38,000 nt of DNA from NCBI RefSeq assembly GCF_025210605.1, contig NZ_JAOARI010000034.1:1-38000 (forward strand). Direction: 5' to 3'. The notes beneath the pieces are model-generated. The model saw only the letters and a program-made list of their open reading frames with translations, was not told where the DNA came from and ran no database searches. A program made the translations under genes and the position numbers. Of the stretch, positions 1 to 7,172 are shown in pieces. Source of the stretch: Halodesulfovibrio sp. GTDB lineage: Bacteria > Desulfobacterota > Desulfovibrionia > Desulfovibrionales > Desulfovibrionaceae. Position 1 is the stretch's first letter; every line of letters begins with the position of its first letter.

Positions 1-28
1 CTTCAAATGTAATCTGTTTATGCCCCAT
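1..28 (-). CDS. IS30-like transposase, N-terminal fragment (cut by window edge)
   Basis: Nine codons read MGHKQITFE before the window ends. A TGGAGGG ribosome site lies about eight bases before the ATG. IS30-family transposases often open with a similar H-x-T/S-F-E stretch before a helix-turn-helix, which is the only basis for the call. The rest of the gene lies outside the window. Confidence 0.45.
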
Positions 29-140
29 GTAGTTATCCCTCCATTGTGGAGTTTTTTCATGTAAGGACAACATATCATGGGGCTTCTTGTTTTGAAGCCC
101 TAAGTTCATCAAGGTGTTAAGTTTCAAATTACAATCTACG
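1..140 (-). mobile_element. IS30-like insertion sequence, left partial copy
   Basis: This segment is the exact reverse complement of 37861-38000, and identity stops at base 140/37861. It reads outward from the window. It holds an end-like motif (GTAGATTGTAATTTGAAAC on the minus strand), a GGGCTTC/GAAGCCC hairpin at 80-100 that could shield the transposase from outside transcription, a strong GGAGGG ribosome site and the first codons of a transposase. The amino terminus MGHKQITFE resembles IS30-family transposases. Family assignment rests on only nine residues and the style of the end. Confidence 0.6.
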
Positions 141-183
141 CTAAAAAAGAAATTTCGGTTTCGAAAATCGTCAGGAGAAGAAA

Positions 184-360
184 ATGCCAATTGAACGATG
201 GGAATGCGAATACTGCGAAGATATTTTTGACCCTGATTGGGAATGCGAAGATCACGAAGATAACTACCTCGAAAACCCACAGGCGCAATTAAAAAATTTG
301 CTAGCAGATAAGTGTGTAACTTGTACCCGATGCAGCATGAGCGGACTTCACTACAGATAA
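184..360 (+). CDS. small Cys-rich, acidic zinc-finger-like protein (58 aa)
   Basis: The 58-residue frame starts at ATG 184 behind a GGAGAAG ribosome site and ends with TAA. Its first part carries C8-x2-C11 and a further Cys-Glu-Asp-His, and the second part carries Cys-x2-Cys-x2-Cys. This spacing suggests one or two small metal-binding knuckles. The protein is very acidic in the middle (many Asp/Glu) and is not a recognised family to me. It lies just inside the left insertion-sequence copy, so it could be a host or prophage-border gene. The stretch after it (361-660) has no other convincing gene, only a terminator. Confidence 0.6.
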   Translation: MPIERWECEYCEDIFDPDWECEDHEDNYLENPQAQLKNLLADKCVTCTRCSMSGLHYR

Positions 361-587
361 TGCGCACCTGAATGCAAACTCAGACATGCCAAGCTACCTG
401 TATCTGAAGGTGACAGGTGCGAACCATCTGATAACATTCCGGAAATGCTGGCATCCCACAACATCAACGTAGCTGTTGAAGACTTTCAAGCAAATACTCA
501 CTCAACAAAGAGGATACCATAAAAAAATTACAGGATGTAACCGTTCAAACATCTTAGAACAAAATTTCAACTACCCCTTAAAAAGAT

Positions 588-622
588 AAAAACGAAGCTG
601 AAATCAATTCAGTCTCGTTTTT
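588..622. terminator. bidirectional terminator-like hairpin
   Basis: AAAAACGAAGCTGAA is followed after a short loop by TTCAGTCTCGTTTTT, a near-perfect inverted repeat with A and T tracts on its two sides. It would stop the leftward lipoprotein gene (ends at 662) and any rightward transcript from 184-360. Nothing else is evident in 361-660. Confidence 0.6.
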
Positions 623-661
623 AACTCCCAATCATCAAAAAAACAATTTAGTTCTGATAAG

Positions 662-1171
662 CTACGACACATCTACAGGTATAAACTTAACAGGATCAAA
701 AACCACGTTTTCATCTTTTGACTTAATCTGGATATATATTCTATCTGAATTAGTGTGGTACATCCAAAGCTCTTCCCAATATGACTCACCATTTTGTAAC
801 ACAACTTTTTCTTTTTTATGCCAAAATTTAATTCCTTCTACAAAAAGTAACTTTCTACCCTCTGCATTTGCAGTAGTAAGCCACACCATGTTCGAATTTT
901 TATGAAGGTGGCTTATATATAAATAAGCTGTATAGTCATAATTGCTCCATGTATGATATGACCCATTACTTAAAGTAACTTTATCTACACCTGTTCTTCC
1001 GATATCTTTCCCACCTGTCAGGTGATAAAACTTATTTGAAACTTGAATTTTGAACGGAATAGACTGAAAAGAGACCACATGAGAATCTACAGGATTCATT
1101 TTTACTTTTTTTACACAGCCCACAATAAAAAAAATAGTTAACACTAAAAGCAACACCTTACGCTTCTTCAT
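662..1171 (-). CDS. small predicted lipoprotein (169 aa)
   Basis: The ATG at 1171 is preceded by an AGGGA ribosome site, and I prefer it to a TTG six codons upstream. Residues 1-19 form a lipoprotein signal: KKRK, a hydrophobic stretch (VLLLVLTIFFIVG) and Cys19, so the mature protein should be lipid-anchored. The remaining ~150 residues are hydrophilic with many aromatic residues, and I do not recognise the family. It is transcribed alone, leftward, ends at a terminator, and is more AT-rich than the phage genes beside it. It could be a prophage-border cargo gene affecting the cell surface, but that is inference. Confidence 0.65.
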   Translation of the reverse strand: MKKRKVLLLVLTIFFIVGCVKKVKMNPVDSHVVSFQSIPFKIQVSNKFYHLTGGKDIGRTGVDKVTLSNGSYHTWSNYDYTAYLYISHLHKNSNMVWLTTANAEGRKLLFVEGIKFWHKKEKVVLQNGESYWEELWMYHTNSDRIYIQIKSKDENVVFDPVKFIPVDVS

Positions 1172-1402
1172 ACAATTCCCTTTGTGCAAATCTATACAAA
1201 CTTTAATTCAACAAATTAAAAACTGTACGCAAGCCCCATCCTCACATTTAAAGGCTTATACTCTTCATTAACAACTTAAAAAATAATAAGTTAAACTTAA
1301 AAAGACGGGTACACACAAAGAATTTATATGTCATTTAGAACATGGTGTTGCAAACCAATTTCAATCCCAGCAACATAAACAGCCCTATCAAACGCATTGC
1401 CA

Positions 1403-2842
1403 CTAAAACACTTTTCGCTTTCCTTTTAACACCTTAGTAAAGGAATCATTAACTACCCCTGTAGGCATCGGCAACCCACGAGTTTCCAGCATTGCTTCTT
1501 CTTGAGAAATTTTAAGCTGCTGTTCCGGTGAGGCGCGAAGGTGTGAAAGCGGGTCTGTTGGTTCAAAACGGCGCTCTTCGGGAATATTTTGCATCCTATG
1601 CTCTCGTTCCCGTTGCGACCATTCAACATCAAAAGCCCTGTTTTCTTCTTCGGTTCTACGAAGCTGCTGCTCTTCAGCGTAATCCATTGCATCCCATTCG
1701 GGCGAGGTAAGAGGGGTAGGCTCAACAAGCCCTTCTGCTTTCACAGTACTCTTGATGCCACTATCTGCTGGTGATTCCGGTTTAGCATCCTGCGGGGTGT
1801 TTTCCTTATTACCCTCACCAGTCAGCTCTTGATCTGACTTGTTCGGGTCAAGGGATTCTTCCCCCGTCATGGCAACATCCGCACTCTGTCCAGCTTTACG
1901 ACTTGTTAATCTATGCAGCCCCTTTACACCAGACCCAAGACCGCCCGTCATAGCAACTTGCAAGGCAGTTTGCGCTGCAACACCTTTAACGGACTCGCCA
2001 AAGTCCGCAAGTTCCCTGTGCTCACCCTCTAGCAGTCCTGAATCAACGGCAAGGTTATGCTGCCCTTGTTCTGTAATCGCCTCGGTGACAATTTCAGTAC
2101 CAAACATTTCAGCACCCTTACCTGTGAGTCTGGTCAACACATTCTTCGCAAGGGTTTCGCCAAGCACTTTTTTCGCAGGGGCAAAGACAATTCCGGCACC
2201 TGCCACGTTACCGAATAGTTCCGGCAAGGCTTCCCATAAGCCATGCTCTGTTCCCAGATCGTCAAGATTTTCCTTGGCGTTTTCCCATTCTTCTTCAGTA
2301 AGTCCATGTCCACGATCTTGCATGCTTTCTTCATTAAACTGATTGAGCGTTTCTTCCATGAACATGTCTTTTGCAATGCGATACGCTGTAGCGCCTGATG
2401 CAACAGTACCTGCTGCACCAGCTGCTACAGGGTTGCCACCAGACAGTGCAAGCCCTGCCCCACTCGCAACCACACCGGACAAGGCTGAAGCTCCTGAAAA
2501 GCCAAGGCTCTCAGGAGTCTTAGCAATATGTTCAGCAGATCCTTGCCCCCTGTACTTCTGCATATGTTCAGCAGCGTCTTGCCTGCTTTTGATGATATAA
2601 TTATCCAATAAGCCGCGGCTGGAAGGGTGCGGAATATCCCCACCTCGATAGTCGCGCGCAAAGGCAGGAGCAACCTGTTCGACACCCTCAGCAAAAGTTG
2701 AACCTAACGCACCAATGGTGTTCAAAAGCCCGCCCTGTTGTGGAACAGGTTCGTCGCTATTCCAACGGCGCTCAAATTCTTCAAACGAGATTTCGTTACG
2801 CATTGGGCTAATTTCATACTGCTCTCTAATGTCAAATTGCAT
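1403..2842 (-). CDS. probable virion/ejection protein with glycine-zipper hydrophobic region (479 aa)
   Basis: I place the start at ATG 2842 (MQFDIREQYEI), just after the previous stop, with a TAGGAG ribosome site; a longer frame upstream lacks this signal. Residues around 110-165 are rich in Ala, Gly, Ser and Val with small-residue spacing typical of membrane-inserting helices. Another small-residue-rich helix lies near 200-230. The C-terminal third is charged and polar. It is the last gene of the late operon, after two other Ala/Gly or coiled-coil proteins, which is where short-tailed phages keep internal proteins ejected into the cell. No sequence family is recognised, so the ejection role is inference from position and composition. 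Confidence 0.65.
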   Translation of the reverse strand: MQFDIREQYEISPMRNEISFEEFERRWNSDEPVPQQGGLLNTIGALGSTFAEGVEQVAPAFARDYRGGDIPHPSSRGLLDNYIIKSRQDAAEHMQKYRGQGSAEHIAKTPESLGFSGASALSGVVASGAGLALSGGNPVAAGAAGTVASGATAYRIAKDMFMEETLNQFNEESMQDRGHGLTEEEWENAKENLDDLGTEHGLWEALPELFGNVAGAGIVFAPAKKVLGETLAKNVLTRLTGKGAEMFGTEIVTEAITEQGQHNLAVDSGLLEGEHRELADFGESVKGVAAQTALQVAMTGGLGSGVKGLHRLTSRKAGQSADVAMTGEESLDPNKSDQELTGEGNKENTPQDAKPESPADSGIKSTVKAEGLVEPTPLTSPEWDAMDYAEEQQLRRTEEENRAFDVEWSQREREHRMQNIPEERRFEPTDPLSHLRASPEQQLKISQEEAMLETRGLPMPTGVVNDSFTKVLKGKRKVF

Positions 2843-2850
2843 GGCTGCTC

Positions 2851-3663
2851 CTATTTCCCGGCATACACTGCATTGTCGTGGTTGGTGACTGTAAAGAACG
2901 GATGCGCTTCGCGCCAAGCGGCGCTTTTTTGGGCATAAATAGCTCGAGCCTCTTCCTCGCTAAGTTCTTTTTTAACATCACCGGAAACAAGATAGAACCG
3001 CCGCTCACCCGTCATCTTGTTTTCAAAAACGGAGATTTCACCATCTTCAAAAGGGTCAGCCTTATTTTGATCTGGAACATCCGGCTTTCTTTTTCCGATA
3101 AACCCTTTGTAAGCAGTCGAACCATTGCCGCTCCCCGCTGTATGAGGCTGCAAACCTTGTTTCAAACCAGCAGGACTCTGCTTTTCTCCCTGTGCAAGAG
3201 ATGGCTTCGGCTGCTCAAGCCCTCCCTTCTTTGGTTTGGAAGAACCAAGAAGCATTGTTGCAACTTGTTGCTCAACTAACGCCCGTACCTGATCCGGCTT
3301 TGCGCCTGCACGCACATGGCGCTTAATTCCTTCCGCAACCAGATTTTCATACTGCTGATTTATAGCGTGAATATTGTTCCCAGCACGGCTGAGCACTGCT
3401 GCCTTGTTGGCATTATAGACCTTGGCGCCCGTAGCGTCTTCAGTGGTACAGAGTGCTCTAATCTCTTCAGAGTACTGCTTTTGCGTCATAGGCTTGCGTG
3501 TTTTATCCAAACCACGACTAGGCAGTACGCCTAGCTCTGCCAGTTCATCTGCGGTATGCGGGTTATCAACCCCAAAATTTTTAACAAAATTTCTATCCTC
3601 ATCCACAAGCAAAAACTCTGTTGGTCTGGTGTAATCCTGCAATGAGTTCTGAGGGATACCCAC
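2851..3663 (-). CDS. C-terminal part of a split virion (ejection-like) protein
   Basis: The only available start is a GTG at 3663 without a clear ribosome site, inside the 3' end of the preceding gene. The protein reads naturally from its first residues and carries Gln-rich helices, then a low-complexity linker (SSKPKKGGLEQPKPS) and a compact C-terminal segment with aromatic residues. The upstream frame matches on to it if one G is added to the GGG run (CCC on the plus strand) at 3659-3661, giving one product of roughly 583 residues from 4601 to 2851. I therefore see this as the second half of a frameshifted gene. Function is probably virion-internal, by position. Confidence 0.6.
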   Translation of the reverse strand: MGIPQNSLQDYTRPTEFLLVDEDRNFVKNFGVDNPHTADELAELGVLPSRGLDKTRKPMTQKQYSEEIRALCTTEDATGAKVYNANKAAVLSRAGNNIHAINQQYENLVAEGIKRHVRAGAKPDQVRALVEQQVATMLLGSSKPKKGGLEQPKPSLAQGEKQSPAGLKQGLQPHTAGSGNGSTAYKGFIGKRKPDVPDQNKADPFEDGEISVFENKMTGERRFYLVSGDVKKELSEEEARAIYAQKSAAWREAHPFFTVTNHDNAVYAGK

Positions 3664-4601
3664 ACCAGCTTGCCACCAAGTCGCATTGGTACATGCTTGG
3701 AGGTGTCATACAAATTGCTGTTATTGATTTGCTTGGTTGCCTCAAAAGAAGACGCTGAAAGGTGGTTATAGTCGGGGTTATGTCTCGCACCAAGAGAGTC
3801 AACCCGTTCGCCCCGTTTCACCTGAAGAAGGGTCTGCGCCACCTCGTCATTGCTCATCACTCTGCCTGTATCAACAAACTTGCCACCACTCTTGTCTAAC
3901 CGCATGAATACTGAGAATCCACCGTGTGTGGCTTTAAATTGATATGAAAGATTTGCATAGTGCATGGCGGTTTCGGCAGATGCCGTAAAGCCTGCTGCAT
4001 CATTTTTCTTTAAGGCACCCAGCGCACGGTCAATATTTGGGGCAACCTTTGTCTGGTAATTCTGTGTAATTCGGGCATCACGCGCCTTAGCAAAAGCCCC
4101 ACCCGCCTCCTCGTTATGCTTGAGCGTGTCAAACACCATGCTCGCCGCTCTCATGTCAGTCAGGTTTTTAGGCACAAAAGCACTTTGATATGACCCCGTA
4201 GCCGCACCCTCTTGCAGCAATTCGTTTGCCCGGCGTCTGGCTGCTGCAAGCTCATTTGCCGTTCTTTTCTTTTGTTCGAGGGTTAATTTGCTGGCATCAA
4301 TATTAGCGCGTGCGAGTTCGGTATCTAGCCCATGCGACTCAATGTTACGCTCTTCCTGTGCTGCATTATGATTGAATGCCTGTTCATTGATTTTTTGCCG
4401 CTGCGCTCCAAGCGCCATACTTTGCTCATGCACTTCACGAGCTAAACTCATACGTTCGGCTTCATTCTGAGCAGCCATATCCATTTTTTGCCGCTGCAAT
4501 TCCATATTCTGGCGCTGCATCCGGTCATTATGCAGCCGATGGGTTTGGTTAAGAATCTCCCATCCGTCGTCAGCAGTAAATTCACCATATTGGTTAGGCA
4601 T
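3531..4601 (-). CDS. N-terminal part of a split virion coiled-coil protein
   Basis: Starts at ATG 4601 a few bases after the gene at 4612. Residues 15-130 are a long Gln/Glu/Arg/Met-rich helix, strongly predicted coiled coil, with the repeated feel of RQNMELQRQKMDM. A globular stretch follows to about residue 310 (VPMRLGGKLVW). After that the frame changes character (Cys, Leu, Ile without pattern) and stops at 3531, while the sensible protein sequence continues in another frame from 3663. The last ~45 residues are thus probably out-of-frame translation. It is likely an internal virion or ejection protein by position. No named family recognised. Confidence 0.65.
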   Translation of the reverse strand: MPNQYGEFTADDGWEILNQTHRLHNDRMQRQNMELQRQKMDMAAQNEAERMSLAREVHEQSMALGAQRQKINEQAFNHNAAQEERNIESHGLDTELARANIDASKLTLEQKKRTANELAAARRRANELLQEGAATGSYQSAFVPKNLTDMRAASMVFDTLKHNEEAGGAFAKARDARITQNYQTKVAPNIDRALGALKKNDAAGFTASAETAMHYANLSYQFKATHGGFSVFMRLDKSGGKFVDTGRVMSNDEVAQTLLQVKRGERVDSLGARHNPDYNHLSASSFEATKQINNSNLYDTSKHVPMRLGGKLVWVSLRTHCRITPDQQSFCLWMRIEILLKILGLITRIPQMNWQS

Positions 4602-4611
4602 AGCTCACTCC

Positions 4612-5058
4612 TTATGACATGAGATAGATAGAAGCACCGATAAGTGCACCGACACCAACACCGATAGGACCAGCCATTGAACCCATCGTTGCGCCTGTGC
4701 CTGCTCCCGCTGCCAAACCACCAGCGGCAGCAGTTGTGGCGGTTGTAGTTCCCGCTGCTGTCAAGCCTGCGGTTGTTCCGGCTGCTGCAACAGAAGAAAG
4801 CCCCGTGCTAGCAGTAGTTCCAAGCCCTACAGTTGTCCCTGTTTCAGCAGCACCAGAGACTAAACCACCCAATACTCCACCCTCGCCAAGCATTTCGCCG
4901 CCCATAAACGCCATAGGGACAGCCGAACCTAACGTGCCGCCTGCGGACTTTTCCGGTCTTTTCACTTTACGTTTCTGTTGCATCTTCCCTGCTGTAGCAG
5001 CCGCCGTCTGCATGCCGCCCATTGCTTCGGCAGCGTAGTCTTTTACTTTTAAATCCAT
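4612..5058 (-). CDS. Ala/Gly/Thr-rich hydrophobic virion protein (148 aa)
   Basis: Start ATG 5058 overlaps the preceding stop by one base, implying coupled translation. The first ~40 residues are basic and polar. Residues 40-148 are almost entirely Gly, Ala, Thr, Ser and Val with repeated G-x3-G spacing and end in a hydrophobic helix (GVGALIGASIYLMS). Such glycine-zipper proteins often insert into membranes, and similar composition occurs in phage ejection proteins. Its place between an ejection-like protein and a coiled-coil virion protein fits that. The low complexity makes family assignment impossible from sequence alone. Confidence 0.65.
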   Translation of the reverse strand: MDLKVKDYAAEAMGGMQTAAATAGKMQQKRKVKRPEKSAGGTLGSAVPMAFMGGEMLGEGGVLGGLVSGAAETGTTVGLGTTASTGLSSVAAAGTTAGLTAAGTTTATTAAAGGLAAGAGTGATMGSMAGPIGVGVGALIGASIYLMS

Positions 5059-5711
5059 TACGAAAGACCTCCACCGGACGCTTGCAGACCGTAGGTTGCG
5101 CCTGCTTGCAGCCGTTTAAAGTTTTCCTGCTCTGAAGCTATTCGGGTAAGTCCACGCGCTCCGGCAGTTGCCTTGGCTTTGGCGAGATTTTGAGAGTTGA
5201 TAAGGGATGCTGTTGAACCAGCAGAAGGGGTGACACCCATGCGGGACAGACCGCGCTGTGTCTGCTGATTGGCATCTTTAAAGGATTGCGCCACATCGGC
5301 TGTGGCTCTGCCCATGCGGTCATTAATATTTACCCCGTTGCGGGCTTCGGATAGAAACTGACTGCGAACAGGGGCGGTTTCTCGGATGGCACGCTGCATG
5401 TCCCCGTATTTCGCCTGACCGTAGAGAGACTTGGATTTTTCTAAATCTGTCTGGTAGGGAAGCAGTTTGTGCTGCGCTTTAATCTTTGCGGTATCAAGAC
5501 CGCGCTGCCGAGTACGCCAGAAGTTGAAGTATTCTTCTGCCATATCCTGCTGGCGTTCATAAATCTTCGCCATACGGGCGTTATAGACTTCATCCACATT
5601 GTCACTGCTACCGCCGCTCTTGCACAAGATAACTGCGCCGTGGTGCTCAAACGATTCTTCTTCCAGAACTGTACCGTCCTTATCCAGCACCACCTTCAAA
5701 TAAACTTTCAT
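5058..5711 (-). CDS. probable internal virion/ejection protein (217 aa)
   Basis: Start ATG 5711 lies inside the end of the upstream gene (32-base overlap) with a GGAGGG ribosome site. The N-terminal ~30 residues form a short beta-like segment (MKVYLKVVLDKDG). The rest is helical, Gln/Ala/Arg-rich and polar, with a Ser/Gly-containing tail (LQASGGGLS). Size and composition recall T7 gp14-type internal virion proteins, and it opens the block of three or four likely ejection proteins. I see no motif that proves homology, so the role is inferred from position and composition. Confidence 0.6.
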   Translation of the reverse strand: MKVYLKVVLDKDGTVLEEESFEHHGAVILCKSGGSSDNVDEVYNARMAKIYERQQDMAEEYFNFWRTRQRGLDTAKIKAQHKLLPYQTDLEKSKSLYGQAKYGDMQRAIRETAPVRSQFLSEARNGVNINDRMGRATADVAQSFKDANQQTQRGLSRMGVTPSAGSTASLINSQNLAKAKATAGARGLTRIASEQENFKRLQAGATYGLQASGGGLS

Positions 5712-6237
5712 ATTCTAAACCCTCCGGTATATCTTCGCGTGTAAAGGAGATGATAAGGGCAGGTTCACTTTCTTTTGTCTGTGCGTTGTATGCGCCCAAT
5801 GGTAAGCACCCTGCCACACGACCCCATTTGGTCACGTACCGACACGCAAGCTTGTTTTTTTGCGGAACAATGCCCATTAAGGAATCCAGTATATAGCCTC
5901 CGCCAACCTCCTCCAAAGTGACAAGTGCAGAAAGTATCTTCGGGGCAAACTCACGAGCTGCCTTGCCCCAGAACTTGCGGAATACACAGAAGTGGAATTG
6001 CATGAAGCGCATTTGATGGCGATTGAGCCACACCAAGGCAGCAGGTTCGGCATTGGCGAAAAGGATAAACAGATGGGTGTCGATGCGCTGCATTGTTTCT
6101 AAAAACGTATCTGCCGACGTAATACAGCCATCGTAGAACAGAGTGCTATGCAGCCCCTCGTCCACTACCCGGTGATATAGAGCACGGATGATTGAATCAG
6201 AAAAATTACCACTGGCATATGGAACAAGCTTATACAT
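5680..6237 (-). CDS. GNAT/acetyltransferase-like phage protein (185 aa)
   Basis: ATG 6237 overlaps the preceding stop (TAATG) with GGAGG just before it, which decides against a start seven codons upstream. The protein alternates strands and helices with a central hydrophobic beta stretch (LFILFANAEPAALVWLNR) and a conserved-looking RFMQFHFCVFRKFWG segment, consistent with a GNAT-like fold. Short-tailed phages related to P22 often carry such a protein between tail and ejection genes (DUF2824-type). I cannot see a clear acetyl-CoA pyrophosphate loop, so activity is not established. Confidence 0.5.
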   Translation of the reverse strand: MYKLVPYASGNFSDSIIRALYHRVVDEGLHSTLFYDGCITSADTFLETMQRIDTHLFILFANAEPAALVWLNRHQMRFMQFHFCVFRKFWGKAAREFAPKILSALVTLEEVGGGYILDSLMGIVPQKNKLACRYVTKWGRVAGCLPLGAYNAQTKESEPALIISFTREDIPEGLEYESLFEGGAG

Positions 6238-7172
6238 TACGCCTCCGCTGCGAGCCAAAAAAGAGAGCCGGACACTGCTTTTTCTGTGTTGTCAGAAAAA
6301 TGCAGCGTAGCCGTTGGCACAAACTGGTATTGCCCATTTCCCACTGCAAGAACCTCCGCGTGCAGCTGTAGGGTCTGATCGAGGGACGGGTATGTTTTGT
6401 CATAGGTCTGGATTGATCGAGGAGTCAGAAGAATCTGCGGCTTTTTGCTCCATGTTCCAGACAAACGCACCGCTTTTCGCCCATCGTCAAGGGCGGTAAA
6501 GGTCGTGGTGTCATCAGGGTCAAAGACTCCTGTCTGAACAGGCATCAGCGCAGAATTTAAATGCATACCGCTGAACACAGGGATAGCATCCCCCTTATCC
6601 GGCAGGACACTAAGAGACGTTGCAAGTACGTTGATAGCGCTTTTGTATGCCTCATCTTGGGCAAGGCGGGACAGCAGGTCATTAAGAGAGACAATCGTAA
6701 CCGCTGGCACATGCAGTCCGCCAGAGTCAGGAATCCACCCCGAATGTTTGTGATAAACCGTTCCGGTGCGAATCCAGTAGTACCTATCTACATCCACAAG
6801 AATGTTTACCGGAGTGTACTCACACACCACGGCAGGGAGAGTCGCCACACGGGTGGCACTGGAAATATCGTTCCCTTTTGTACTGCACCACACCTCGGTA
6901 AAGGCGTTCTCTCCTCCAACCGCTACAGACCATCTCAGGGTATGTGTCATGCCTGACTGCGTGCAGGTGAGGTCAAAAGGAGGTGTCGGGGCAACATTCG
7001 GGTTCGTGTTTCCTCCTTGATGGGGAATACTTGGAGATGCGCTAGAAACATTGCTCGCAGGTATCTGTGCAAGCTGAAGCACGGTATCCCGAACTGCTTG
7101 CAAAAAACGCATGGTGGCGGGCGGTTGTCCGCTTGGTACTGCCGGAATAGAAATATTGCGTTTACTGCCCAT
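6237..7172 (-). CDS. phage tail protein with Fn3-like domain (311 aa)
   Basis: Starts at ATG 7172, overlapping the end of the nozzle-like gene by 11 bases. After a polar N-terminal region and a Pro/Asn linker (to ~65), residues ~65-145 look like a fibronectin-III fold: W of LRWSV, a Y of CEYTPV and the YYWIRTGT strand, as in host-recognition tip proteins of phages. The C-terminal ~100 residues carry beta-rich sequence with a long-range repeat of short strands, likely a distal tail domain. It probably forms part of the tail tip or fibre base. Family inference is moderate and the exact role is unknown. Confidence 0.6.
   Translation of the reverse strand: MGSKRNISIPAVPSGQPPATMRFLQAVRDTVLQLAQIPASNVSSASPSIPHQGGNTNPNVAPTPPFDLTCTQSGMTHTLRWSVAVGGENAFTEVWCSTKGNDISSATRVATLPAVVCEYTPVNILVDVDRYYWIRTGTVYHKHSGWIPDSGGLHVPAVTIVSLNDLLSRLAQDEAYKSAINVLATSLSVLPDKGDAIPVFSGMHLNSALMPVQTGVFDPDDTTTFTALDDGRKAVRLSGTWSKKPQILLTPRSIQTYDKTYPSLDQTLQLHAEVLAVGNGQYQFVPTATLHFSDNTEKAVSGSLFWLAAEA

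Noticed and set aside
1190..1402. Promoter-like boxes upstream of the left lipoprotein (TTGTTA and TTAAAT with 17-bp spacing)
   Set aside because: The match is only four of six in each box in AT-rich DNA, too weak to list.
1839..2342. Plus-strand Ser/Pro/Cys-rich open frame of 167 codons
   Set aside because: It is the antisense of the leftward virion gene and its composition is that of a shadow frame.
4697..5038. Plus-strand Pro/Ala/Val-rich frame
   Set aside because: It is the reverse complement of the Ala/Gly/Thr-rich gene; low complexity makes long frames in both strands.
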